Shown: positions 34,853-44,443, numbered from the stretch's first letter. The stretch is DNA of 64,000 nucleotides from Paraglaciecola sp. (GCA_009993955.1 JAACSL010000016.1:37823-101822), one strand, 5' to 3'. Notes: generated by a model from the sequence alone, not told the origin. Numbers and translations: made by a program.

Positions 34853-36328
34853 TTATAAACTCCCTGTATTCATGGGCATGGGAGCAATGCGTTTGATGGT
34901 GTAAATACGGTCAACATACGTGGTGCTTTGATTTAAACTCAAGGGAATAAGTGGCGTCACGGATACTGCGTTCAGGGTACCCGTGTAAAATTCACCTGCG
35001 GCTGTCCAGTAAGTAAGGCCTTTTACATCATGAATAACAAAAGGCTGCCCTTGGTCGGTACCCAAAAACAACATGACATGCCCAGGAATATAAATAAGAT
35101 CCCCTACTTGTAACTGTTTGATTACTGCAAGTTTGGTGGCCAAATCACTAGCTTGGTCAAAACGCACATTGATGCCGTATTCCCCCTTACCTTGCTGACC
35201 TGAGTTACGTGGCATCAAAATCCCAAAGGTTTTATAAATTTCGCCAACGAAGCCGGTGCAGTCACGGCCATTGTAATCATGTCCCCAGCCGTAGCGTTCA
35301 CCTAAAAATTTGAACGCTTGGCTGATAATGTTTTCTTGGGTAAAGGCGAGATAACCTAGATGCACATCTTGGCTTTTACCAATCAGCGCCGTTTTAAAAG
35401 CAAGCTCACCGTTGTCTTGGCGTACGGGCAAACTTACCATGTAACTGCCAGCACTACTTTGCCCATAGATCTCTCTATTGTTTGGTTCAGAAGCGTTAAG
35501 CGGCAGGCTCACACCCATGTCTAATTGCACGTATGAAATCATCGGCTCATCAGGAACAAAACTGGTCATCACCTTTGATCCTGTTATCACGAGGCGAGAT
35601 TTTTTATCCATAAATTGCTTAATTTGCTGTTTGTCGCCGCTGGCAAGATCTTCCGCTGGCATCCACGCTACGTAATGATAATTTTGCACCAATAGCCAGC
35701 GTTTATCGGCACTGGTATGCAGAATCGCCACGGCTTCACCAGGAAACACGCCACTTTCTTGAAAGCGGTCTAAATCCAAATCCATTTGCTGGTTAAAAAC
35801 TCGGTCTAAAGTAGGGAATGTTCTGAGCACTGAGCGTTTGACAACTAAGCCAAAACCCACGGAATTGACCGCTTTAATGCCTTGTTTATTGAGATTAAGC
35901 AGATAAGGTTGATAGTCGCTTTTTTGTAACTCACGACCATCTCGATAAAAGCGCGCACTACTTGGTACTGCACTGATTGAATCCATGTGCTCCAACAACT
36001 TGGCCTTGGTAATCTTATCGGCCATGTCGAGGGGTTGAACCATGTGTTCATTGCTCTTAAACAACTGCTGGTTATAGTGCTCAATCTGTTCAGCGCTCAT
36101 CATCACAGTTTGCTCTTTCACGCTTATTTTCTCATTTAAAAGCGATTGCCAGTAAGTGGGTGCTAAGTGCTGACTTTTTAGCTTAGGTACATTATATGTG
36201 TTTGCATGCGCCAAATAAGCGACAAAAGCCAAGCCCAGTATTCTGCCAATTTTTGCGATAAAATTGGATTGATTGCGAAGTTTTGTGCCGAGTGTCACAG
36301 GCATTTGAGCATAGAGTTTTTTCATCAT
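34853..36328 (-). CDS. NlpC/P60 peptidase with SH3 domains
   Basis: About 491 residues from the ATG at 36328, which has AAGAG upstream and lies 13 bases after the kinase stop; the open frame extends further but would run deep into that gene. An N-terminal hydrophobic segment (IGRILGLAFVAYLAHA) suggests export. The middle has SH3b features (GEAVAILHTSADKRWLLVQN, YVAWMPAEDL). The C-terminal NlpC/P60 core shows YGWGHDYNGRDCTGFVGEIY with the catalytic Cys and VGDLIYIPGHVMLFLG with the His. Enzymes of this type cut D-Glu-diaminopimelate bonds in murein peptides. It is placed between an amino-sugar kinase and the dipeptide epimerase. Confidence 0.88.
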   Translation of the reverse strand: MMKKLYAQMPVTLGTKLRNQSNFIAKIGRILGLAFVAYLAHANTYNVPKLKSQHLAPTYWQSLLNEKISVKEQTVMMSAEQIEHYNQQLFKSNEHMVQPLDMADKITKAKLLEHMDSISAVPSSARFYRDGRELQKSDYQPYLLNLNKQGIKAVNSVGFGLVVKRSVLRTFPTLDRVFNQQMDLDLDRFQESGVFPGEAVAILHTSADKRWLLVQNYHYVAWMPAEDLASGDKQQIKQFMDKKSRLVITGSKVMTSFVPDEPMISYVQLDMGVSLPLNASEPNNREIYGQSSAGSYMVSLPVRQDNGELAFKTALIGKSQDVHLGYLAFTQENIISQAFKFLGERYGWGHDYNGRDCTGFVGEIYKTFGILMPRNSGQQGKGEYGINVRFDQASDLATKLAVIKQLQVGDLIYIPGHVMLFLGTDQGQPFVIHDVKGLTYWTAAGEFYTGTLNAVSVTPLIPLSLNQSTTYVDRIYTIKRIAPMPMNTGSL

Positions 36329-36341
36329 GCGACTCTTATGT

Positions 36342-37220
36342 TTACCAATCAGGTTGCAATAAAAGTTGTATCGCGCCCCATTCAGGCCCAGCTTTTGCCG
36401 GGATAATAAGCGCCTTGGTGGCATCGCTGAAATAGGTCGCCATGGCTGGGGCAAGGCCGCCAACCAAAACAATCGACATACCACTGTCTTGCAAGGTGCA
36501 GTAACAGAGTTGTTCTAAATAAGCGGCACCACTTTTAACAATGTGTAAGGCTGCCACGTCATTATTTTCTGCTTGTTGGAGCACGACAGGTGCTAATTTT
36601 GCGAATTCAAGCGGTTGGGCATTAATCATGGTTTCAACCAGTTCAGACGCGTTGCTCACCCCTAACTCAGCGAATACAGCTTGATGCATGTCACTCATTG
36701 GCACGATGCCATCTTGGGCTTTGAGCGTTGACGCCACCGCTTGTCGGCCAAGCCAGGCGCCACTCCCTTGATCGCCAAGTAAAAAGCCATGTCCGCCGTA
36801 TTGATTAAAGGTATTGTTTTGTAAGCGTACCGCTGAAGAGCCCGTCCCAACGATTAATAACGCACCATCTTCTCCACCATGTGCGCCATAACAACTGGCC
36901 AGTAAATCACTGGTGACGGCAAAACTGGCATAAGGATGTTGCCAAGCCTGCATTTTGGCTTTCACCTTAGGCAGATTAACCCCCGCTAATCCAGCCGCCA
37001 CGTGCAGGGTTCTGAGTACTGAAGTATTCAGGTTGGCATCCTGAACGGCAAGGAGCACTGCGCACATCACAGAGTCTTGGCTCTTGAGCAGATCACGCGC
37101 GGCATTGGCTGCACCTGATGTCCCTTCACCTAAAAGTTCACCCTTGTGATCATAAAGTTTTGCGCGGCATTTTGTCCCGCCGCCATCCACGCCCACATAA
37201 TAAGGTACTTGTCTATCCAT
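36342..37220 (-). CDS. BadF/BadG-family amino-sugar kinase
   Basis: A 292-residue ASKHA ATPase. The phosphate-1 loop is YVGVDGGGTKCRAKLYD, phosphate-2 is GALLIVGTGSSAVR and the adenosine motif is IVLVGGLAPA. The HGFLLGDQGSGAWLGR stretch is typical of N-acetylglucosamine/glucosamine kinases of this family. It most likely phosphorylates GlcNAc or a similar murein sugar. It heads the minus-strand group kinase-NlpC/P60-epimerase-L,D-transpeptidase and is divergent from the serine hydrolase gene. Confidence 0.87.
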   Translation of the reverse strand: MDRQVPYYVGVDGGGTKCRAKLYDHKGELLGEGTSGAANAARDLLKSQDSVMCAVLLAVQDANLNTSVLRTLHVAAGLAGVNLPKVKAKMQAWQHPYASFAVTSDLLASCYGAHGGEDGALLIVGTGSSAVRLQNNTFNQYGGHGFLLGDQGSGAWLGRQAVASTLKAQDGIVPMSDMHQAVFAELGVSNASELVETMINAQPLEFAKLAPVVLQQAENNDVAALHIVKSGAAYLEQLCYCTLQDSGMSIVLVGGLAPAMATYFSDATKALIIPAKAGPEWGAIQLLLQPDW

Positions 37221-37389
37221 CAGTCGGTTTCGCCTATATTGCTATCAGTCTATATAGTACAGATACGCGCAAATCTATCAGCCCCTAAACGTAAATGAAA
37301 CTAGTTTTAATATTGTATTCCAATTTATTGCTATTTATAGGAATATTTATTTCAGTTAAGGCAAATACCCTAAGTTTGGACATACCGCT

Positions 37390-38730
37390 ATGAAGACAAA
37401 TCATCCTCTGCAAAGCACACTGCTGCTAGTGTTGAATATTGGTTTATGTGCCCATGTTTTTGCTGAGTCGGACAAAAAAGTACCGCAGAGTGTCATCGAC
37501 TTCTATCCCCAAGTGATGAATGCAGCAGCCCTCATGCCGGCGGACCTTGAGCAGCATCTCATCGGCACTGCATTGCCTGTCTATGATATGTCGCTAAATC
37601 ATTATTTAACGTCAGAACAAGTTGACTACTATAAACCAGACTGGGAAGACCGTATCGCTCATGACTGGCAGTTCTTTACCTCACCTTCAGCCCTTGGCCG
37701 TATTTTAGTTATTGATTTTAAAACTACCCAGACCAAGGATAAAACACCAATACTGGCCTATCGCTATCTCGCGAACCAACACTCCCAAGACGAGCTTTAT
37801 GAGCCATGGAGCTCTTCCAAAATATTTGCCTTTATGGGGGCGGTCTCTCGGGCGCGTCAGCAATTTCAGGTTGGCGCAGAGAGTCTAGCTGGAGACGCGC
37901 CTTTAGCTGATCTTATCACCAGCATCAATAGTTATGCTCCCTTTGGTCGTGGTGACGGCGATTCTAACGCCATCGCCACCTATTTGGTTAACCTCAGTGG
38001 CAGAGATAGGCTCACCGCTTTGTTCCATGATCAGTGGCTGATGCTGCGTAATTCGAGTATTCGTTTTCGCGGTGCTTATGCCATCGATGCATTTCGCCCC
38101 AGTGATGCAAATTGGTACTCGGGTGATAAGACGGTGACAATGTCAGCCTACGCAAAAAGCAGTGATGATCTCGGTTTTCAAACTTATCGCTGTTCGCACT
38201 GTGGTCTCACCGGCAATAAACCCATGACCACACTCGCCCAAGCAGAGTGGTTAAAACGCTTAGCAGCACATGAGCGAGATACGCTTACACAGCAACCATT
38301 TGTGACGGCGAGTGATGTGCAGGTTTTGTTTTACGGCCAAGGGCATAGCGATCAAAAACATCAGGTGGGTGGTATGATGCAGGGCATTAGTTTGATGTTA
38401 CATCACGCCCTCGCGACGGCTATCAGTGGTCATAAAACGGATGATCCGAAAGCCGTACTCGACGCCGCTACTGCAGGCAAATGGCGAATTTTTCAGAAGA
38501 TTGGTTGGGGAGACAGCGAAACGCGCGGCAGTGGGGAAAATGTGGTATTAGCTCATGTCGTGCTACCGGGTTTTCAAGGTGGAAAAGAATTTACCATAGC
38601 GGCACAAACTTCCGTGCCAGGCTTGGAAGAAATATATGTGAATTATGCAGGGATTAATATGCAGACTTTGCTAACAGAAACCCTGCAAACATTATTGATG
38701 CAAGACGCACAAAGCAAGGACGGAGAATAA
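37390..38730 (+). CDS. Exported serine hydrolase with SxxK motif
   Basis: A 446-residue protein with a signal peptide (STLLLVLNIGLCAHVFAES). Residues 141-144 (SSSK in EPWSSSKIFAFMGAV) form the SxxK motif of penicillin-binding/beta-lactamase-fold enzymes, and GDGDSNAIATYL has the usual position of the second (SxN-like) motif. A CSHCG pair in the middle is unusual for the fold and could form a disulfide. The gene is divergent from the amino-sugar kinase and 4 bases before a DUF819 gene. A role on murein peptides or D-amino-acid bonds is inferred from neighbours. Confidence 0.82.
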   Translation: MKTNHPLQSTLLLVLNIGLCAHVFAESDKKVPQSVIDFYPQVMNAAALMPADLEQHLIGTALPVYDMSLNHYLTSEQVDYYKPDWEDRIAHDWQFFTSPSALGRILVIDFKTTQTKDKTPILAYRYLANQHSQDELYEPWSSSKIFAFMGAVSRARQQFQVGAESLAGDAPLADLITSINSYAPFGRGDGDSNAIATYLVNLSGRDRLTALFHDQWLMLRNSSIRFRGAYAIDAFRPSDANWYSGDKTVTMSAYAKSSDDLGFQTYRCSHCGLTGNKPMTTLAQAEWLKRLAAHERDTLTQQPFVTASDVQVLFYGQGHSDQKHQVGGMMQGISLMLHHALATAISGHKTDDPKAVLDAATAGKWRIFQKIGWGDSETRGSGENVVLAHVVLPGFQGGKEFTIAAQTSVPGLEEIYVNYAGINMQTLLTETLQTLLMQDAQSKDGE

Positions 38731-38734
38731 TATT

Positions 38735-39892
38735 ATGATCACCACAGCATTTAGCTATATCACTGCGCTATTGGTGATCGCTGGCAGCCTAAAATTACTT
38801 GAAGAAAATACACGATGGCGTTTATTTGAGTACTTGCCTGCCATTGTGTCCTTATATTTTATCGTCATGCTGTGTTCCACTTTTGGTTTGTGGGAGAAAA
38901 ATACTGAGATTACCGCCAGCTATAAAGCGTTGCGCAATAACTTGCTGCCAGCAATGATTTTTTTGATGTTATTGAATGCAGATCTTCGTCAGATTAAGCA
39001 ATTAGGGGCTCGCATGTTGCTGGCATTTTTTATTGCAGCAGGCAGTATCGCGATAGCATTCATTGTAGCCTTTGCCATATTCCAGCAATACTTACAGCCC
39101 GACGCGTGGAAAACATTGGCTGCGCTTAGTGGCAGTTGGATGGGTGGCACGGGGAATATGGCGGCGGTGCAGCTAGCCTTGAATGTGCCCGATTCCAGTA
39201 TGGGTTATACCTTGTTAATTGACTCTATTGATTACGCGTTGTGGGTCATGTTTTTATTGGCTTTGGTGCCTCATGCCAAACGGTTTAATCGATGGGTCAA
39301 GGCCGATAGTGCTTTATTGGAACAAATCGGTCGTACCCTTAGTTTCGATGAGCAAAACACTAAAATAAGCAGTAGTAGTTTGTTGATACTATTGGCATCA
39401 GCCTGTTTGGTCTCGGCACTGGCCCAAGCTGGTGCCGCTTGGCTGCCCACCTCGGCATATTTTACTACTACAGCGTGGACGGTGATGATTGTCACAGTGG
39501 TTGGTGTGCTCGCCGCCATGAGTCCACTTGGTAAATTAGCCGGCGCTGACGAGCTGTCTATGCTCATGCTGTATTTGAGTATCGCCTTGATTGCGTCGCG
39601 TGCTGATTTCGCGGAATTGAGTCAAGCGCCAGTCTACATTGTGCTTGGATTGGTTATCTTGACCCTGCATGCCTTGATGATGGTGGGTATGGCAAAATGG
39701 CTGAAATTAGATTTGTTTACCTGTGGCGTTGCGTCATTGGCTAACATTGGTGGCGTGGCGTCGGCGCCAATTCTTGCCGCTTCTTATTCAAAAGCCTTGA
39801 TTCCGGTGGGGGTGTTAATGGCCATGCTCGGCTACATCATCGGCACAGCAGGCGGTTTATTGGTCGGTAAAGTACTATCCCTTATTGCGTAG
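38735..39892 (+). CDS. DUF819 integral membrane protein (YjcL-like)
   Basis: A 385-residue protein with about ten hydrophobic segments and the DUF819 stretches LEENTRWRLFEYLPAIVSLY, LSGSWMGGTGNMAAVQLAL and SLANIGGVASAPILAASYSK. The GGTGN and GGVASAP re-entrant-like glycine motifs suggest a transporter. The start follows GGAGAAT and the upstream stop by 4 bases, so it is coupled to the serine hydrolase. Context suggests uptake of murein-derived peptides or amino acids, but this is inference; no member's substrate is certain to me. Confidence 0.88.
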   Translation: MITTAFSYITALLVIAGSLKLLEENTRWRLFEYLPAIVSLYFIVMLCSTFGLWEKNTEITASYKALRNNLLPAMIFLMLLNADLRQIKQLGARMLLAFFIAAGSIAIAFIVAFAIFQQYLQPDAWKTLAALSGSWMGGTGNMAAVQLALNVPDSSMGYTLLIDSIDYALWVMFLLALVPHAKRFNRWVKADSALLEQIGRTLSFDEQNTKISSSSLLILLASACLVSALAQAGAAWLPTSAYFTTTAWTVMIVTVVGVLAAMSPLGKLAGADELSMLMLYLSIALIASRADFAELSQAPVYIVLGLVILTLHALMMVGMAKWLKLDLFTCGVASLANIGGVASAPILAASYSKALIPVGVLMAMLGYIIGTAGGLLVGKVLSLIA

Positions 39893-40005
39893 GGTTAACA
39901 CTTTAAACAGCACCGCGCTAAAGCCGCTTTATCTTAACACCTGCAGAAATTATCGCCAACTTAGCAAGCGTCATTCACACTGTTAATAAGTAAGCCGGTA
40001 AAAAT

Positions 40006-41790
40006 TTATAACAAAGAAACCATGAAAATAAGGGTAGTATTAACCTGATTAGGTGTATTTACCACGACACTTATTCTGGCCATGGTAGGTTCTTCACCCT
40101 CTGCCAAATTGTTACTGAGTCGTATAGTGAGCTCAGACGGTGAAGTTTGGTATTGACTAGGCACAACAGTTAAGCCTTCAGTTGTCAGTGCCCCCGCGTC
40201 TGCGACCACGCTTATTTGTGTATTGGCGGGCATAATATTGTTGTTTTCATCGCTCACCAACAGGGTTAATTCTGCTGTAGCGCCTCGATTCAATGCTGGC
40301 ACTCTAGGCTGTTTGGGGTTGGATTCGGTGGCGGCGACCAGTCCATTTTCATCACTGATACTGATGCGTGCGGTACTGCCAGAAAAAATAATGTTTGTTG
40401 CTTTGCGTACATGAATTTTATTGGCCGTACCTTCACCACAAAGCTGGTTGGCAGTGCATTGCGGACCATTGAACAATCCGTCTGGACCATCAAATTGTTG
40501 GTTATTGTTGTAGTCGAGAAAGACTTCAACGTTATCCCATAAACCATTTTCATTGTCATCGCGCCATGCTTCTGACATGTCAACAAAACCAGTAGCCGTC
40601 GACGCGGTGTTACCAAAACCATTGTTGTTTAAGCTGGTTAAAGCACCACCATCGGCATCATCAAAAACGTTGTTACCGTTGCTGTCAAACAGCGCTTCAT
40701 GACCAATGGCAGTGGCTAAAATGGTCAGTTTGCCATCGCTGACATTTGGCTCACCACTTTGGAGTATGACTTCACAGTCGCCGTTAAGTGTTGCGCAACT
40801 CGCTTCAATTTGCCCAGCCTCAGTGGTGAAGTAAACCACCGTATTGTCTGGCACGGGGTTGCCAAAACTATCAGACAATCTTGCTGTCACCACTGCTTGT
40901 TGGCCAGAAAAATCCTTGCCTTCAATGTTTCTGACGTCAGCCGATAAAGTGAAGCCCCGTTGACTAGGTAAACCAGTGGTAACGGAAATACTGTCTGACT
41001 GGGTTTGAAGCGTATCGCCGCTGGCGCCAGTGACACTGGCATTCACGCGTAATGATGTAGGTACATTGCCAGCCACGACAGTGGTACTGACTTCACCTGC
41101 TGAATTACTGACTGCCGTTGTATTGCTCAAAGTAACACCGCCAATTTCGGTGCTTAATGTAAAACTTACTGTTTGATTACTCAAGCCAATGCCTTGCTCA
41201 TTACTCACTAAAAAAGTCACTACGCTTTGGGATTGTTGGCTGTCCCCAGTGCCATTGAGTAAAACCTTGTCTGCCGACAAGGAAACAAAACGCAAACCAC
41301 CGATGGCTTCGGCAAGAATATCTAATTGGGCCGTGGCAGACACATCGCCACTGTCAGTGCTGATTGTGGCGGTGATTTGATCGCGATTACCACTATTTCC
41401 GCCGCAACCCAGATCGGTGAAGGTTGTGCTCACCTCACCATTGATGGTGCTGGCTGAGCTAATTAAGCTGGCTTTGTCGGCGGTGGCGCAATTAGATGAA
41501 AAGGTCACCATGGTGGATGTTTGCACACGTGAATTATTGCTGTCGACTACAACCACAGACAAGCCTATTGAGCCTCCCGCACTGATTTGCGCAATACCGT
41601 TAGTGTCACTGACTAACTTAATTTGACCTGCGATGAATTGACCTTGGCTGTCGAAGTAACCCAGTTTTAAGGTACTTGAGTTATTGCCCGTACCACCAAA
41701 GGGGTCACTACCATTGTCACCAGACACGCCTCCACAGGCAGACACTAACATGACCAAAAACAGGCTAATTAATTGCGCACATCTAAGCAT
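40006..41790 (-). CDS. Ig-like (Big) domain lipoprotein with calcium-binding-like loops
   Basis: A 594-residue lipoprotein (lipobox LVSACG). The chain is a series of bacterial Ig-like units, each with the pattern of VTFSSN or VSFTLST followed by GEVSTTF or GEVSTTVVAG. Residues about 370-460 hold three acidic loops of the D-x-N-x-N type (DSNGNNVFDDAD, DDNENGLWDNVE, DYNNNQQFDGPDG), which resemble calcium-binding sites. It is probably surface or periplasm-exposed and may be structural or adhesive. The gene precedes no obvious partner; darP lies 7 bases upstream on the same strand. The 113 bases downstream of it, up to DUF819, hold nothing I recognise. Confidence 0.85.
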   Translation of the reverse strand: MLRCAQLISLFLVMLVSACGGVSGDNGSDPFGGTGNNSSTLKLGYFDSQGQFIAGQIKLVSDTNGIAQISAGGSIGLSVVVVDSNNSRVQTSTMVTFSSNCATADKASLISSASTINGEVSTTFTDLGCGGNSGNRDQITATISTDSGDVSATAQLDILAEAIGGLRFVSLSADKVLLNGTGDSQQSQSVVTFLVSNEQGIGLSNQTVSFTLSTEIGGVTLSNTTAVSNSAGEVSTTVVAGNVPTSLRVNASVTGASGDTLQTQSDSISVTTGLPSQRGFTLSADVRNIEGKDFSGQQAVVTARLSDSFGNPVPDNTVVYFTTEAGQIEASCATLNGDCEVILQSGEPNVSDGKLTILATAIGHEALFDSNGNNVFDDADGGALTSLNNNGFGNTASTATGFVDMSEAWRDDNENGLWDNVEVFLDYNNNQQFDGPDGLFNGPQCTANQLCGEGTANKIHVRKATNIIFSGSTARISISDENGLVAATESNPKQPRVPALNRGATAELTLLVSDENNNIMPANTQISVVADAGALTTEGLTVVPSQYQTSPSELTIRLSNNLAEGEEPTMARISVVVNTPNQVNTTLIFMVSLL

Positions 41791-41797
41791 AGTGTTG

Positions 41798-42337
41798 TTA
41801 TCCGTTTATCATTTGTTGTAAGTACTTAAACAGCTCTCTGGCTGCTTTGGGTGGTTTGTTTGTCGTCTTTTCTTTCTGGGCTTGGCGGGCAAGCTGGCGC
41901 AATTTTTGACGATCGAACTCAGGGTGTTGGCTGAGTAATTGCTCGATTTTTTCATCACCTTGGTTGATGATTTTGTCACGCCACATTTCAACTTTGTGAA
42001 ACGCAGCACTGGATGCTTGATGGGCTGATTTGATCACTGAAAGCGCTTGTTCAATCGCTACATTGTCGCGTTGACGCATCATTTTACCAATGAGCTGTAA
42101 CTGACGGCGAAAGCCTTCTTTTTTGCCGGTAATGCGCCGCGCCAACATCACCGCGTCCAGTAACTCTTCATCCAGTGGTACTTTGGCCAATTCGCTAATA
42201 CTCAGTTCAATCAAAGATTCGCCGAGTTTTTGCTGCGCCAACATTTCATTTTTTATCTGGGTTTTACTGGGGCCTTCCTGCTCTGAATCAAGCGCATAAT
42301 CGGCTTCAACATCTTTGTTTTTCTTTGGGGCGGTCAT
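41798..42337 (-). CDS. darP: Ribosome biogenesis factor DarP (YjgA)
   Basis: A 179-residue highly charged protein of the YjgA family (KTQIKNEMLAQQKLGESLIE near the N-terminus, PLDEELLDAVMLARRI, then RREGFRRQLQLIGKMMR-like text: KKEGFRRQLQLIGKMMRQRD). DarP associates with late 50S precursors. It is divergent from pmbA, the standard gammaproteobacterial arrangement, across 79 bases. Confidence 0.94.
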   Translation of the reverse strand: MTAPKKNKDVEADYALDSEQEGPSKTQIKNEMLAQQKLGESLIELSISELAKVPLDEELLDAVMLARRITGKKEGFRRQLQLIGKMMRQRDNVAIEQALSVIKSAHQASSAAFHKVEMWRDKIINQGDEKIEQLLSQHPEFDRQKLRQLARQAQKEKTTNKPPKAARELFKYLQQMING

Positions 42338-42416
42338 GAGGTTATCTTTAATGCTACACTAGCGCCAGATTGTAACCTTGAAAACACTATTAATATAGTT
42401 TCCTATCGCAGGTCGT

Positions 42417-43742
42417 ATGCAGCAACAATTAACCGAAATTCAAAACATCGTTGAAGATGTGCTCAAACTCGCTAAACAACACGGTGCCACCGCAGCAGAA
42501 GCAAGTATGTCAAAAGTGCAAGGCATTGCGGTTTCATCGCGCTTAAAAGAAGTCGAAACCGTTGAATTTACCAATGACGGTGGGCTTGGCATTACGGTGT
42601 ACCACGGACAAAAAAAAGGCAGTGCCTCCACCGCTGATTTATCGCCACAGGCGCTGCGTTTAACGGTAGAAAAAGCGATTGAAATCGCCAAACATACCAA
42701 CGAAGACCCTTATTCAGGTTTGGCCGAACATGCTCTGATGGCCTTCGATTATCCAGAATTAGAGCTTTATCACCCGCAAGAACTGGATACCGAACACGCC
42801 ATCAAACAGGTAATAGCGGCTGAAGAAGCTGCCTTAAATTTAGATAAACGCATCACTAATTCTGATGGTGCATCTTACAACGCAAACATTGGTGCCAAGG
42901 TATATGGCAACAGCCACGGCCTGAATGCGGGGTATCATAGCAGCCGCTATAGTATAAGTTGTGTGGTGATTGGTGAGCAAAACGGTGACATGCAACGAGA
43001 CTACAGCTATAGCGTCAATCGCGATGCATTACTGCTGGATAACCCAGCCAAAATTGGTCGCGAAGCAGCAGAGTTTACCTTGGCGCGCCTTGGCGCAAGA
43101 AAGATCAAAACCACCAAAGTGCCAGTATTATTTCATCGCGACATCGCCTCTGGTTTGTTTGGACATTTGGTGAGTGCAATCAGTGGCGGCAATTTATACC
43201 GCAAATCGTCATTTTTGTTAGACAAGTTAGGTCAGCAGGTGTTGCCTACATGGTTTGCTATCAGCGAAAAACCCCACGTTAAACGTGGGCTCGCCAGTTC
43301 GCCTTTTGATGGCGAAGGGGTGATCACCAAAGATGCCGAGATCATCAGTGATGGCCGTTTGAATCAGTATTTATTGACCAGCTACGCCGCGCGTAAAATG
43401 GGTATGACCACCACTGGGCATGCCGGTGGCATTCACAATTGGTACATCAATACCAGCGGTGAGAACGACCAACAAATGTTAGCCAAACTTGGTACAGGCT
43501 TATTGGTGACCGAGTTGATGGGCCAAGGCGTCAATATTGTCACCGGCGATTATTCTCGTGGTGCAGCCGGTTTTTGGGTTGAAAATGGTGTGATCCAATA
43601 CCCCGTTCATGAAATCACCATTGCTGGTAATTTAAAAGACATGTTAATGAATATCGTGGCCGTTGGCGCTGTAACTGAGACGCGTGGGGCGATCCAAAGT
43701 GGCTCAGTGTTGATTGATACCTTGCAAGTGTCTGGCAATTAA
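42417..43742 (+). CDS. pmbA: Metalloprotease partner PmbA (TldE)
   Basis: A 441-residue PmbA/TldE protein. The family stretches VEFTNDGGLGITVYHGQKKG, SSPFDGEGVITKDAEIISDG and GAAGFWVENGVIQYPVHEIT are all present; there is no HExxxH. It pairs with cytosolic TldD (not in this window) to trim peptides. The divergent darP neighbour fixes its identity as the housekeeping copy, separate from the exported pair at 5138-8125. Confidence 0.94.
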   Translation: MQQQLTEIQNIVEDVLKLAKQHGATAAEASMSKVQGIAVSSRLKEVETVEFTNDGGLGITVYHGQKKGSASTADLSPQALRLTVEKAIEIAKHTNEDPYSGLAEHALMAFDYPELELYHPQELDTEHAIKQVIAAEEAALNLDKRITNSDGASYNANIGAKVYGNSHGLNAGYHSSRYSISCVVIGEQNGDMQRDYSYSVNRDALLLDNPAKIGREAAEFTLARLGARKIKTTKVPVLFHRDIASGLFGHLVSAISGGNLYRKSSFLLDKLGQQVLPTWFAISEKPHVKRGLASSPFDGEGVITKDAEIISDGRLNQYLLTSYAARKMGMTTTGHAGGIHNWYINTSGENDQQMLAKLGTGLLVTELMGQGVNIVTGDYSRGAAGFWVENGVIQYPVHEITIAGNLKDMLMNIVAVGAVTETRGAIQSGSVLIDTLQVSGN

Positions 43743-43938
43743 TTTCGCTTATTCACATAATAAAAGGTTAAGGCACAATTGATGTGTCGTTGTGCTGACG
43801 CTGCACTCGTTTTTCGCAAACTAAGAAAAACATGAACCGCTGGCTGCAATACATACAGCGACATCAGCATGACCTTGTGATGTAAACGCAGCTAGGTCTT
43901 GCAAGCCTTGGTTTTCCACTGACCTTGTTTGTCACTGA

Positions 43939-43965
43939 CAAAAAAGTCGGGATGTACCCGACTTT
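43939..43965 (-). terminator. Intrinsic terminator of the SPFH-NfeD operon
   Basis: On the minus strand AAAGTCGGG, a 5-base loop (TACAT) and CCCGACTTT are followed by further T residues, a standard stem plus U-tract 20 bases after the NfeD stop. On the plus strand the T-run is broken (TTTGTATTT), so it may also act weakly on pmbA transcripts. The rest of 43743-43938 shows no gene. Confidence 0.8.
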
Positions 43966-43984
43966 GTATTTGATTATTAATGGC

Positions 43985-44440
43985 TTACTGACGGGCCTTA
44001 ATATGAAAAACTCCCACCTCTGCTTCGGTGACTTCAACTTTGGTTCCGGCACTCAATGCTTCCTTGCTGACCAAGGTCCAGTCAATGCCCGAATAACGAT
44101 ATTTGCCCTGCTCACTGGCAGATACCCCCTGACTTAATACAAAGGTGTGCCCCACTAAGTCGCCCTTGGCTTTGGTGGTATCCACTTGGTTTTGCATTTT
44201 TTTCAGCGGTTTCCATAACAGTAAAGCACTGATCGCGGTGATCACACCGGTGCATAACAAGGCAGGTAATAAGCTGTCAGGTAATACCTGAAAATACATT
44301 AATGCCCCAGTGATCATTGCTGCTATGCCAGCAAAAAATAGAATAAAGGTGGCAAAGCCAAGCACCGCCACTTCAATCACTAACAATATCAAGCCCACGA
44401 CAAAAAAACTTTGTGCTAGGTTTTCCGCGAACCAGTTCAT
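43985..44440 (-). CDS. NfeD family membrane protein
   Basis: A 151-residue short NfeD protein. Residues about 10-80 hold membrane helices (FFVVGLILLVIEVAVLGF, then FFAGIAAMITGALMYF and LLPALLCTGVITAISALLLW). The C-terminal part (GQTFVLSQGV-like: GHTFVLSQGVSASEQGKYRY) is the OB-fold. NfeD proteins pair with SPFH/stomatin proteins, and the gene follows the SPFH gene by 3 bases. The pair probably forms a membrane microdomain complex. Confidence 0.9.
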   Translation of the reverse strand: MNWFAENLAQSFFVVGLILLVIEVAVLGFATFILFFAGIAAMITGALMYFQVLPDSLLPALLCTGVITAISALLLWKPLKKMQNQVDTTKAKGDLVGHTFVLSQGVSASEQGKYRYSGIDWTLVSKEALSAGTKVEVTEAEVGVFHIKARQ

Positions 44441-44443
44441 GGT

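Noticed and set aside
37316..37345. TATTCC and GGAATA facing each other across 18 bases in the kinase/serine hydrolase divergent region
   Set aside because: Short AT-rich arms with a long spacer in AT-rich DNA are expected by chance.
39893..40005. Terminator between the convergent DUF819 and Ig-like lipoprotein genes
   Set aside because: Only weak short pairings were found, with no clear stem or T-run.
43743..43938. Possible small gene between pmbA and the SPFH-NfeD terminator
   Set aside because: Short frames there lack ribosome sites and overlap the terminator; I see no coding signal.
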